Below are positions 44,280-52,133 of a stretch of 64,000 nucleotides of DNA, in pieces. Source of the DNA: a virus; IMG/VR virus record IMGVR_UViG_3300035171_000016, positions 83,761 through 147,760 of that record; one strand, 5' to 3'. The notes under the pieces were generated by a model. It saw nothing but the letters and a program-made list of their open reading frames with translations, was not told the DNA's origin and ran no database searches. Position numbers and translations under genes: made by a program. Positions within the stretch are counted from its first letter, which is position 1. Every line of letters starts with the position of its first letter.

Positions 44280-45269
44280 TTATCCGGTCATATTGAATAA
44301 ATCGTCTTTTGTTAGCATTCCGTTACTCTTTTTACCTATTTCTTTACCAATATTCATTACTCTAGAAGTATCAATACCTAACATTTCCATATCTTTCTTT
44401 GTCGCCCCCATAATACTTCCCATTCCTCCATCAGCATTTTCATCATCTTTTAATATTCCTGACTTTTCGGCGTTTTGAGTAATTTCAAACCATTCGATAG
44501 TATCATCAACATTTTCTGACATTTCTTTAGGAATTTTATCTCCATATTGACCAGTTAAATTCTTAAAATATCTTCCCCATGCAAATAAATTAGTTTGATG
44601 GTTAGTTAAACTTACTATTGGCTTGCCATAAAAATAATAAGCATTATCTCCGCACATATAAAATAGATTAGTAAAGAATGAAGATATAGCTATTTTTTTT
44701 ATATTTTCTTCCTGAAATTTATCTTGATATTTTTGATATAAAGTTATTAATTCTTCATATTCAGAACTTGAAGTATCATCAATTTCTAACCTTTCTTTAA
44801 ATTCCGAATCTTTATAAAAAGAACTTACTATTTGAAAATGAAAAGCCTGCTGATTAGCATATTTTTCTGCTGTCGAGCCAATTAAATAATCTTTTTTTAT
44901 AAACAGAGCATCTAAGTGATTTTCTGAGTCAGCTATCTCTTTTCTCCAAGTTTTTCTTTTAGAATATAAGAATTCTCTAGAAAGGTTCTCTCTTGCTCCC
45001 CGTATAAACTCTTTAGTATTATTAAAATCATCTTCTTCTTTTTTAGTCCATAAACCTTCGGAAATAATGATTTTTTCTCTGTTTTTATTTGTAGGTATAT
45101 TTTGTTCGATAGCCCTAGAAAAGAAATAAGAGTATTGTTTTTCTATTTTAATAGAGTCTAAATGAGATTGGTGTTTAATATATAAATCACCAAATTTTTC
45201 ACTGTTTTCTATTGAAAAACCGTTAATTAATTCAGAAAAAATTAAATGAGACTTTTCGGAATATTTCAT
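44280..45269 (-). CDS. putative tail assembly chaperone, 329 aa
   Basis: A 329-residue charged helical protein in the classic chaperone position between tail tube and tape measure genes. It shares the short SEGLWTKKEED pattern with YEGLWSKIWVKK in the upstream gene, hinting at distant relation. The C-terminus is polar, with DENADGGMGSIMGATKKD. No slippery heptamer was seen at the junction with the upstream gene, so it is probably translated from its own ATG. The call is by position. Confidence 0.5.
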   Translation of the reverse strand: MKYSEKSHLIFSELINGFSIENSEKFGDLYIKHQSHLDSIKIEKQYSYFFSRAIEQNIPTNKNREKIIISEGLWTKKEEDDFNNTKEFIRGARENLSREFLYSKRKTWRKEIADSENHLDALFIKKDYLIGSTAEKYANQQAFHFQIVSSFYKDSEFKERLEIDDTSSSEYEELITLYQKYQDKFQEENIKKIAISSFFTNLFYMCGDNAYYFYGKPIVSLTNHQTNLFAWGRYFKNLTGQYGDKIPKEMSENVDDTIEWFEITQNAEKSGILKDDENADGGMGSIMGATKKDMEMLGIDTSRVMNIGKEIGKKSNGMLTKDDLFNMTG

Positions 45270-45274
45270 TCATA

Positions 45275-46027
45275 TTACGAAGATTTTTTAATTAGTCCGT
45301 TAACTTCTCCAGCAGCAAAAATTTCATCAAACTCTTCTTGTTTTTCCGCCTTACCAAAGGCCCATAAAGTAGAAGCAAGTAAAAGCTTTTGAATAACTTC
45401 ATAATCAAAAGAGTCGTCACTTAACTCCAATTCTTCATATTTTTTAACTCTATCTTCAAATTTACCATTTCCAAAAACAGGCTCAAACTTTCCATTATTA
45501 TCCTTATATGATAAGAATAACATCCACCAAACAGCGGTTCTATCGCTAGCTACTTTTTCGGCAGTATGTTCATATAACATTGAATTGCCACTTTTTTCTT
45601 CGATAGATTGTAGTTCTGCTAGAATAGATAAAATTTCATCATTTAAAGTTTTAATTTCGTCTTTATTATCCTCTGGTTTTTCATTAAGTTTATTAAGTTC
45701 AGATTTCTTAACCCAAATCTTTGACCAAAGGCCTTCATATACTTTTTTTTCCTCGCTACCTAAAATGCCACCATCATCAACAAAGCGTTTTCTTAATTGA
45801 ATAGTAGAAAAAATTCCACGTTTAATACATTCTGCAACAATACTTTCATAATATAAAGTAGATTCTTGTTTTAAAGAAAATGATGGCTTAGATAGAATAT
45901 AATTATATGGAACTTTTTCTGTTGCTTTTTCAAGAACAGTTATATCTTTTCCATCCGCATCTTGTTTAATTACTTGTACGTCTTTAGAAATCTCTTTTAA
46001 AACCGAAAATTTTACAATATGTTTCAT
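45275..46027 (-). CDS. putative tail assembly chaperone, 250 aa
   Basis: A 250-residue protein with an N-terminal beta part (KHIVKFSVLKEISKDVQV) and a helical remainder with a coiled coil (KKSELNKLNEKPEDNKDE). It is second upstream of the tape measure, as the G-type chaperone is in lambda-like phages. Its stop lies 5 bases before the next ATG. Function inferred from gene order only. Confidence 0.5.
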   Translation of the reverse strand: MKHIVKFSVLKEISKDVQVIKQDADGKDITVLEKATEKVPYNYILSKPSFSLKQESTLYYESIVAECIKRGIFSTIQLRKRFVDDGGILGSEEKKVYEGLWSKIWVKKSELNKLNEKPEDNKDEIKTLNDEILSILAELQSIEEKSGNSMLYEHTAEKVASDRTAVWWMLFLSYKDNNGKFEPVFGNGKFEDRVKKYEELELSDDSFDYEVIQKLLLASTLWAFGKAEKQEEFDEIFAAGEVNGLIKKSS

Positions 46028-46048
46028 GTATTATTATATATTTATTTT

Positions 46049-46345
46049 TTATTTATTAAAGTTTTTATTATCATTATTTACATCTTTACTATCGCATACT
46101 AATTTTTGAATTTCTTCTAATTCTCTTACGGCTGTATTTAATGTATCTAATATATGTTTTCTATCTCTCTGGTAGTCAATAATAGAATTTTCATAGTCTC
46201 CCACTCCCATTTTAATAAATGTATTTTCTAATTGTTTAATATATATAATTCTTGCCTCTAGAGTAGTAAGAAATACGCTAGTTAAATTTTTTAATTTTCT
46301 AATAGCAGAAAACAATACGACGCTATTCAATTTATTAGAATCCAT
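46049..46345 (-). CDS. hypothetical structural-region protein, 98 aa
   Basis: A 98-residue all-helical protein with a coiled-coil look (RKHILDTLNTAVRELEEIQ) between tail tube and chaperone-like genes. No family recognised. Confidence 0.5.
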   Translation of the reverse strand: MDSNKLNSVVLFSAIRKLKNLTSVFLTTLEARIIYIKQLENTFIKMGVGDYENSIIDYQRDRKHILDTLNTAVRELEEIQKLVCDSKDVNNDNKNFNK

Positions 46346-46379
46346 ATAAACAAACCTTTAAACCAACACCGTAACCTTT

Positions 46380-46400
46380 ATAGCGGAATAGAACCGCTAT
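46380..46400 (-). other. RNA hairpin downstream of the tail tube gene
   Basis: ATAGCGG (46380-46386) and CCGCTAT (46394-46400) form a perfect 7-bp stem with a 7-base loop, 30 bases after the stop of the tail tube gene. The minus-strand transcript shows no U run after it, so it is more likely an mRNA-stabilising or partial-attenuation element than a terminator. Confidence 0.5.
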
Positions 46401-46430
46401 TTTAACAAATCTTGCTAGTCTAATTACTAA

Positions 46431-47606
46431 TTAGATATTAGCGCAAATACCAGACATGAATACATTGTGAGCTAAATCACTAGGCCCGCCAATAGTAGTC
46501 TTGAATGAATAATCAACGGTCTTATTACTTCCGATTGATAATCCGTATTTCTGGCTTTCTAGTTTAGCACCTTTTAGTTGATAGAAAACTACAGGATTAT
46601 TAGTACCCGGAGCATTAATAGTAATAGACGGGTTAAAGTCTAAATTATTATTATAAATTTCAACTAAACTACCAGTTTGGAAGTCACCAGCCAAAGCGTT
46701 AACAGTTAGAGTAGCTTCAACAGGGAACTTAGGAAGCTTTGCGTAATAGAATTTAGAACCTAGTTGAGCTAAATCTTCTAGATTTAAGTTAAATGACAAG
46801 CTGTAGCTCTGTACCTTTAAGTCTGTAGGGGCAGAGAAACCATCGCCAGCAGATAGACCCATGTTAAGGTTAATATCACCCGGACGAAGAACGCTTAGTC
46901 CAGTAACATTCGTTAGCGCGGTATTATTAAACGAGGTAACACCAGTAGGAAGTAAATATCCATATCCAGTAATAGCAGTACCACTAGAAGGCGTAATTGC
47001 CGGAGTAATAGCTACGTTACCAGTATTTGCCTGCCAGAGATGCTGCGCTTGAGTATTAAGAGCTACAAGCGAGACATCAACCGTAGGAAAGTCTAAAACG
47101 CGACCCTGCGCCGTATATGAACCAATAAACGTATTACCAAACGAAACTACGTCATAATCAGTAGGATTAGTATCGTCAGCGTCTTGACCTTCTGCAAGAG
47201 TTTTAATGAAGTAGTTCTTAGAGTTAACAACACCAGCTAAGATACCGGATAGACATCCGATTTGAGCTGCGTCACCAGCCTTGTTTACGTTAAAACCTAT
47301 TAAATTTTCATTAACTAGGTTAGCCTGAATATATGAAAAACTTAACTGAACATCTGGCGGGTCAATAGGAACAAGGTCAACCTGAGACAATTCACCAAAC
47401 TGGTTAACGATTTTTAACTTCTTATCCCATCCATTATCACATTTTTGTACTCTATAAAGCTGTGCGATAAGGCTCTGACCAGAAGCGATACTTCCAGAAA
47501 TAAGTCCTAAAGTAGCCGGTAGTTGTAGAGGCCCGGTAGCGGAATTGTTGCCGGTAGGCCCAACGAATAATGCGTCTCCCGCGTAAAGCTGTCTATTTCT
47601 TGCCAT
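46431..47606 (-). CDS. major tail tube protein
   Basis: A 391-residue Gly/Asn/Leu-rich protein without charged coiled coils, typical of a beta-barrel tail tube subunit. Codons are markedly GC-richer than neighbours (frequent GGT, GTA, ACC, CGC), as for the capsid, consistent with very high expression. Order tube, chaperones, tape measure is the usual siphovirus order. It shares a C-terminal pattern with the plus-strand protein at 35161. A GTGTAA late motif (47650-47655) and a 3' hairpin (46380-46400) flank it. Confidence 0.72.
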   Translation of the reverse strand: MARNRQLYAGDALFVGPTGNNSATGPLQLPATLGLISGSIASGQSLIAQLYRVQKCDNGWDKKLKIVNQFGELSQVDLVPIDPPDVQLSFSYIQANLVNENLIGFNVNKAGDAAQIGCLSGILAGVVNSKNYFIKTLAEGQDADDTNPTDYDVVSFGNTFIGSYTAQGRVLDFPTVDVSLVALNTQAQHLWQANTGNVAITPAITPSSGTAITGYGYLLPTGVTSFNNTALTNVTGLSVLRPGDINLNMGLSAGDGFSAPTDLKVQSYSLSFNLNLEDLAQLGSKFYYAKLPKFPVEATLTVNALAGDFQTGSLVEIYNNNLDFNPSITINAPGTNNPVVFYQLKGAKLESQKYGLSIGSNKTVDYSFKTTIGGPSDLAHNVFMSGICANI

Positions 47607-47649
47607 ATATATTATATTTTATTGTTAAATTCTTGATGTCTTCTTTTAA

Positions 47650-47655
47650 TTACAC
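47650..47655 (-). promoter_or_regulatory. late-type GTGTAA motif before the tail tube gene
   Basis: The minus strand reads GATTTAGTGTAATTAAAAG, 43 bases upstream of the ATG at 47606. Confidence 0.52.
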
Positions 47656-47699
47656 TAAATCTGTCCTTGTGAAATTATTTTTTATTTTATAAATGGCAT

Positions 47700-47981
47700 T
47701 TATTTATCATTTTTCCATGATTTAGGAATAGGACAGGAATGTTTTTCCATTTTACTTTTTACTTTTTTCATAAAGGTTTCGTGGCTCATTTTTCCTTTAT
47801 ATCTACCCCAAGCTCTAACTGCTGCCTCTAAATCCACACATTCTTTACCCTTCCTAATAGGAAAAGACTTTCTTTCTTCGTCTAAGTATTCTGTTGTTTT
47901 TGAGTTTCTTTCTTTATAACTAACATATGCTGCATTTGAATCATCGGCGGCATTAATTTCAAAAATATGTATATTCTTCAT
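47700..47981 (-). CDS. hypothetical protein, 93 aa (DUF6582-like pattern)
   Basis: A basic 93-residue protein. DEERKSFPIRKG, then DLEAAVRAWGRYKG and a lysine-rich end resemble the short phage pattern (FPI..xx..V..AVRAWGRYKG) that I associate with DUF6582-like proteins, often found near head or protease genes. Function unknown. It has its own late-type motif at 48001-48006. Confidence 0.52.
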   Translation of the reverse strand: MKNIHIFEINAADDSNAAYVSYKERNSKTTEYLDEERKSFPIRKGKECVDLEAAVRAWGRYKGKMSHETFMKKVKSKMEKHSCPIPKSWKNDK

Positions 47982-48000
47982 AAAAGATATTTTATATATA

Positions 48001-48006
48001 TTACAC
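48001..48006 (-). promoter_or_regulatory. late-type GTGTAA motif
   Basis: The minus strand reads ACAGGTGTAATATATAT, 19 bases upstream of the ATG at 47981. Confidence 0.48.
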
Positions 48007-48032
48007 CTGTTTGTATAGTTTTTATAATTAAA

Positions 48033-48893
48033 TTAACTAGTATTTCTTACTCTTGCTATTTTTAATGTAATAAATGAGAAAAATGATTCATTAGTCATTT
48101 TTTGAATATCTGCCGCCATAGCTCTTTTACCGAAATCACTTATTTCGACAGATTCTATTAAGGCCCCTAGGCCCTGAGCAACTCTATTTCCTACTATACC
48201 TGTGTAGTTATAAGGAATATTATTCTTAAATCCTCCTAAATTATTAAATGGAAATTCATTTGAATTTAATAATGGTATATATTCATTCATTGCATCTTTA
48301 AAATTAGAACAAATAGCATCTAATTGAAACTGAGACTCTGCAAAAACATAACAATTTATTTCAGAATTTGTCTTTTTTAGTCCACCTAATGCCCATGGCT
48401 CATTATTTCCTAATTCATTTTTAACAAAAATAACAGGATAAGCAAATTGATTATTTAATACTCCTGTAGGAATTTGAGGTAATTTAGGCCGTAAAGACAT
48501 TTTAGTTTCAAATAATATAGTCATATCTGAAAAGCTTGCCACTATAGCAGGAACTTCATTAAAAGAATATATTCCAGAAATAGGAGAATTTATTTGTATA
48601 GAATCTGGGATATATACGTTTCCATTGTAATAATCAATACTAACTCCGCTTTGACCGTTAGCTACAAAAGAGTTACCAATATATACTCCCGTCATTACAG
48701 TACAATTAGGTACGGAAATATCACTACAGAGAGGTTTAAACGAGCTAGAATAGGTTTTAAAGCCATTAAATGTTTGTTGTATAGGGTAGAACTGGCCCGT
48801 GGTAGTATAAAATGCTTGCCCCTGAGTTAATAGGCGATTATTAAGATAGAGTATAGTACTCGAAACTAATAAATTTTCATAAGTAGCTAACAT
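48033..48893 (-). CDS. neck/tail-completion-region structural protein, 286 aa
   Basis: A 286-residue beta-rich protein (ENLLVSSTILYLNNRLL at the start, many Asn/Ser/Tyr) encoded between connector-like genes and the tail tube, where tail terminator or completion proteins normally lie. No signature identified. Preceded by a late-type motif (48903-48908) 9 bases before its ATG. Confidence 0.5.
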   Translation of the reverse strand: MLATYENLLVSSTILYLNNRLLTQGQAFYTTTGQFYPIQQTFNGFKTYSSSFKPLCSDISVPNCTVMTGVYIGNSFVANGQSGVSIDYYNGNVYIPDSIQINSPISGIYSFNEVPAIVASFSDMTILFETKMSLRPKLPQIPTGVLNNQFAYPVIFVKNELGNNEPWALGGLKKTNSEINCYVFAESQFQLDAICSNFKDAMNEYIPLLNSNEFPFNNLGGFKNNIPYNYTGIVGNRVAQGLGALIESVEISDFGKRAMAADIQKMTNESFFSFITLKIARVRNTS

Positions 48894-48902
48894 ATCTTTA
48901 TT

Positions 48903-48908
48903 TTACAC
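48903..48908 (-). promoter_or_regulatory. late-type GTGTAA motif
   Basis: The minus strand reads AAATAGTGTAAAATAAAG, only 9 bases before the ATG at 48893. It overlaps the stop of the upstream gene at position 48908. Confidence 0.52.
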
Positions 48909-49531
48909 TATTTGAACCTAGCTATAAATTTATCAAGTATGTCTTTTAAATAGTTCTTTTGAGGAGTAAACTCTGCCTTATTTTTTACATCTCCCTTTGA
49001 TTGTAAACCTGTACCACTTCTACTATTTTCGGTTTTAAAACCCTCAGACCAAAAAATATATTTAGCTAAATATGTAATTCCGTTTTCTATCATATCAAGC
49101 CAAGAGCGGTTTGTCCACTCAGCTATACCAAAATCATCAACCGAAGAATATATTTCTTTTTTAGATGGCACCCTAACTCTAAATGCAAAATTAACCTTAT
49201 TATTATCTATTGAAACTTTAGGTTTTTCATCCATTGAAATAGACTCTTTTAACACCTCTTTTAAATTTTCAATAGGTTCGGCCCCCTCATAAAAACCTAT
49301 TGCTGCGGCTATATTTCCTTTTGATATAATTTCACTTTGTGTAATTGCTGGGTTTTCACAGGCAGCAACAACTTGTTTACTAACTTCGCTATTATCAATA
49401 TCTTCTTCTAGTCCTTTTAAAGCAAAAACAAACCTTGTATTAGCTGCATTTTTAGCTAATCCCTGAAATCTTTTACTACTAGCAACTGATTCATTTAGCT
49501 TTTTTTTTATAGAAATAGTATTGATTACCAT
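48908..49531 (-). CDS. hypothetical connector-region protein, 207 aa
   Basis: A 207-residue protein with a helical start (KKKLNESVASSKRFQGLAK), a mid-region WTNRSWLDMIENGITYLAKY and a basic end. Gene order suggests a neck or tail-completion function. No known motif. Confidence 0.48.
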   Translation of the reverse strand: MVINTISIKKKLNESVASSKRFQGLAKNAANTRFVFALKGLEEDIDNSEVSKQVVAACENPAITQSEIISKGNIAAAIGFYEGAEPIENLKEVLKESISMDEKPKVSIDNNKVNFAFRVRVPSKKEIYSSVDDFGIAEWTNRSWLDMIENGITYLAKYIFWSEGFKTENSRSGTGLQSKGDVKNKAEFTPQKNYLKDILDKFIARFK

Positions 49532-49535
49532 ATAA

Positions 49536-49994
49536 TTATTTAGTAGAGGTTAGCCTGAAATAATAATATTTTAAACCAATAAAATTTTGAACTTTATAAG
49601 TATTTTCTTGGTTATATGCCTGACCATCAACAATTAACATTTGTGTTAAACCATTTAATATAAAATTTTTACAATCTTCTTGGACTTTTATTAAAATTTG
49701 ATTAGAATCAATATTAAATTTTAATTGAGCAAACTGGTTGCTATTCATTTGATTTGGATATATAATAATGGCCGGAAATACTCCAGTAATAGGTGGGTTA
49801 TAAGATATATCCGATAAATTAATCGTATCAGCTCCATAGCCCGGAAATACTACCTCTCCAGAATTTATTATTGTTTGAACTGGAGATTTAATAATATTTA
49901 TATAATTATTAGATTGTGCCCCAAATAAATCGAAATGCTGCCCAAATATTCCAGTAATTTCGGATTGCTGACTTGATGTAACTAATTGAGCCAT
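49536..49994 (-). CDS. hypothetical connector-region protein, 152 aa
   Basis: A 152-residue beta-rich protein without charged helices, tightly packed between connector-like genes (4 and 7 bases). Probably a head-tail joining or completion component by position only. Confidence 0.48.
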   Translation of the reverse strand: MAQLVTSSQQSEITGIFGQHFDLFGAQSNNYINIIKSPVQTIINSGEVVFPGYGADTINLSDISYNPPITGVFPAIIIYPNQMNSNQFAQLKFNIDSNQILIKVQEDCKNFILNGLTQMLIVDGQAYNQENTYKVQNFIGLKYYYFRLTSTK

Positions 49995-50001
49995 TTAATT
50001 A

Positions 50002-50535
50002 TTAAATAATGTCTTGTTCGTATAAATCTCCAGACTCTCTTATTTGAGACTGATATGAAACAAAAATATCATCACCAGTAACATCTTTTGCGGTTTGATT
50101 TCTCATTTTATATTTATTAACTAAATTCTTTAAATCCTGATTAATAGATTTTCTTAAATCCAAGTAAACTCTAGCCAACTGATGTCTTTCTGTAAATCTA
50201 ACAATTCCTCCATCAGATTGTATTTGAGAAATAGAATTAACGGCTCCAACTCCAGTTAGATTTCTTATTAGCCGATTATAATAAGAAAGCATATAAATAT
50301 ATTTATATACATTAGCAGCATCGTCATTAATTAAACAATTAATATTTTTTCCATCTATTAGTTCTAGAAAATTTACTCCTTGCGTATTATTTAAAGTAAA
50401 ACAGGTTCCAAGCATATTGTTTAAATCGTTAACATTAGAACGATAATAAGCTATTAACGATGGAATAGAAATATTAGTAGCTTCTTCGGCCATTTCATTT
50501 TTAAATATATTAGTTGCCCAATCTACAGCTTTCAT
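50002..50535 (-). CDS. putative head-tail connector/adaptor protein, 177 aa
   Basis: A 177-residue helical protein. SIPSLIAYYRSNVNDLNNML and later RLIRNLTGVGAVNSI resemble phage head-tail adaptor proteins with short helical bundles. Place and size agree with an adaptor ring below the portal. Assignment tentative. Confidence 0.48.
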   Translation of the reverse strand: MKAVDWATNIFKNEMAEEATNISIPSLIAYYRSNVNDLNNMLGTCFTLNNTQGVNFLELIDGKNINCLINDDAANVYKYIYMLSYYNRLIRNLTGVGAVNSISQIQSDGGIVRFTERHQLARVYLDLRKSINQDLKNLVNKYKMRNQTAKDVTGDDIFVSYQSQIRESGDLYEQDII

Positions 50536-50559
50536 ATTATTATTTATTTTGTTATTAAA

Positions 50560-51207
50560 TTAAGAAATATTCCAATAGTATCCATCACAACTTAATATAT
50601 AAGCTTCTCCGCTATTAGCTTGAAAAGTTGTAGTGGCCGAAGATGAATAAATTTTATCATTTTGTTGTCCAGATAAAGTAATAGACGCTCCTCCACGATT
50701 TTTTATCAAATATAAAGTTCCATTTGATGTAGATATAAGAGGCAAAGTCCAAACAACATTTGAAACACCTGTAAAAAAATAACTTTCGTAAGAACTTAAA
50801 GTAATATTTGACGATGTTACTATATATGTTGGCGTAGGCGGTATAGGAGCATTTCCCGTTTGCTGTTGCGTTGAATAGGTTGATGGAAAAATATTAAAAT
50901 CTCCATCTAATACTCTAGTAACCGAACTATTATTATATATTTCTATATCGTAAATAAACGAACCCGCTGGCAAGGACATAGTATCAGATGAAGAGCCGCT
51001 TATAGATAATATTCCACTTTCAAATGGAGATACGGTATTAACATTTAATTTAAGTATATATCCAGTATCTCCCCACTGATTTTTGACATATCCTTGTGCC
51101 GCAAAACCACTAAAATTTATATACGAGCCATTACTATCTTGACAATTTACATATGTCAAAAAACTTGTTCCAGCAACCAAATTAAAATCATAAGAAGTAT
51201 TACTCAT
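50560..51207 (-). CDS. virion fibre-like protein sharing a C-terminal module with 51286-52125
   Basis: A 215-residue beta-rich protein (SYDFNLVAGTSFLTYVNCQ; a BppU-like N-terminal look). Its last 65 residues, VVWTLPLIS, LIKNRG, ANSGEAYILSCDG, YYWNI, are clearly homologous to the C-terminus of the divergent fibre gene. Such shared ends are typical of receptor-binding or trimerisation modules. The late-type motif at 51235-51230 precedes it. Confidence 0.6.
   Translation of the reverse strand: MSNTSYDFNLVAGTSFLTYVNCQDSNGSYINFSGFAAQGYVKNQWGDTGYILKLNVNTVSPFESGILSISGSSSDTMSLPAGSFIYDIEIYNNSSVTRVLDGDFNIFPSTYSTQQQTGNAPIPPTPTYIVTSSNITLSSYESYFFTGVSNVVWTLPLISTSNGTLYLIKNRGGASITLSGQQNDKIYSSSATTTFQANSGEAYILSCDGYYWNIS
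50600..50616 (-). repeat. 17-base inverted repeat, left copy
   Basis: TAAGCTTCTCCGCTATT on the plus strand; perfect inverse of 52069-52085. It lies in the conserved C-terminal module. Confidence 0.85.
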
Positions 51208-51229
51208 ATATACATTTTATCTTTATAAT

Positions 51230-51259
51230 TTACACTATTAAAAACCTGTATTAGTGTAA
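51230..51259. promoter_or_regulatory. back-to-back late-type promoter motifs
   Basis: TTTACACTA and TAGTGTAAA form a perfect 9-bp inverted repeat (51229-51260) around a 14-base centre. GTGTAA faces left at 51235-51230 for the gene at 51207 and right at 51254-51259 for the gene at 51286. This is the cleanest example of the late motif. Confidence 0.62.
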
Positions 51260-51285
51260 ATAAATTATATATTAAGTAAATAAAT

Positions 51286-52125
51286 ATGTCCACAACACAA
51301 GTTCAATGGAGAAGAGGCTCTGGAAGTACCATTAATACGTTTATTGGAGCTTCTGGAGAAATAGTAGTAAATACCGATACTAACCAAATTGTCGTTCAGG
51401 ATAATCTTACAGCCGGTGGATGGACTGGCGCAAGAATTATTGATTTAAATAATATGTCTGGTAAAATTACCAGTGGTATTAATATTACAAATGTAGCAAA
51501 CGTAGTATATCAAACCGGAAACCAAACCATATCTGGAACTAAAGTTTTTAATAGTGCGATTAACGACACTAGTAATTTTCAAACAATAGACTTAAATAAT
51601 AGAATATTATCAGATAGTACGTCTAGTTTATCTATAGATTATAATAATAGGTATTTAGTAGAGCCTATTAGCAATCCTAAAGCCTCTTTAGACTGGGGTA
51701 ACAGAAGATTAAACAATTTAGCTGGCAATGTATCTATAGACTGGGCAACTGGGACTATGCTAGATACATCTGCGGCATTATCAATTAGCTATCAATCAAG
51801 AATATTGTCAGGTTCTTGGTATATACAATCTGGCTTATTTACTCAAGCCATAGCTCTTTCTCCGGCCTTAAATAGTTCATCTATTACTTTATCTAGGTCT
51901 CCATTTTATATAAATAATAGCACGTCAAATGTTACTTGGACTCTTCCTTTAATAAGTAGCTGTACTGGAAAGGTTTATCAAATTAAAAATCGTGGAGCAC
52001 AGGTTACCCTTACTGGCTCATCTAATGATTTATTTTTTGCCCAATATCCTGTAATATCTTTTACAGTAAATAGCGGAGAAGCTTACCAATTAGCTAATGA
52101 CGGAACTTATTGGAATATAATGTAA
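51286..52125 (+). CDS. tail fibre-like protein with DW-x-x-R repeats
   Basis: A 279-residue protein. The N-terminus VQWRRGSGSTINTFIGASGE and a following DTNQIVVQD are the common phage fibre start (FRRGT...GxxGEVTVDTD). Residues 100-180 contain diverged repeats (IDLNNRILSD, IDYNNRYLVE, LDWGNRRLNN, IDWATGTMLD, ISYQSRILSG), a beta-repeat seen in fibres. The last 65 residues match the end of the divergent gene at 50560. It is an isolated plus-strand gene in a minus-strand region, probably a receptor-binding or side fibre. Confidence 0.72.
   Translation: MSTTQVQWRRGSGSTINTFIGASGEIVVNTDTNQIVVQDNLTAGGWTGARIIDLNNMSGKITSGINITNVANVVYQTGNQTISGTKVFNSAINDTSNFQTIDLNNRILSDSTSSLSIDYNNRYLVEPISNPKASLDWGNRRLNNLAGNVSIDWATGTMLDTSAALSISYQSRILSGSWYIQSGLFTQAIALSPALNSSSITLSRSPFYINNSTSNVTWTLPLISSCTGKVYQIKNRGAQVTLTGSSNDLFFAQYPVISFTVNSGEAYQLANDGTYWNIM
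52069..52085 (+). repeat. 17-base inverted repeat, right copy
   Basis: AATAGCGGAGAAGCTTA; perfect inverse of 50600-50616. A second 13-base pair (51985-51997 with 50691-50703) lies in the same modules. Confidence 0.85.
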
Positions 52126-52133
52126 TTAACCTA

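Noticed and set aside
45270-45274. Programmed frameshift joining the two chaperone-like genes
   Set aside because: No slippery heptamer was found near the junction, and the downstream gene has its own ATG after the stop.
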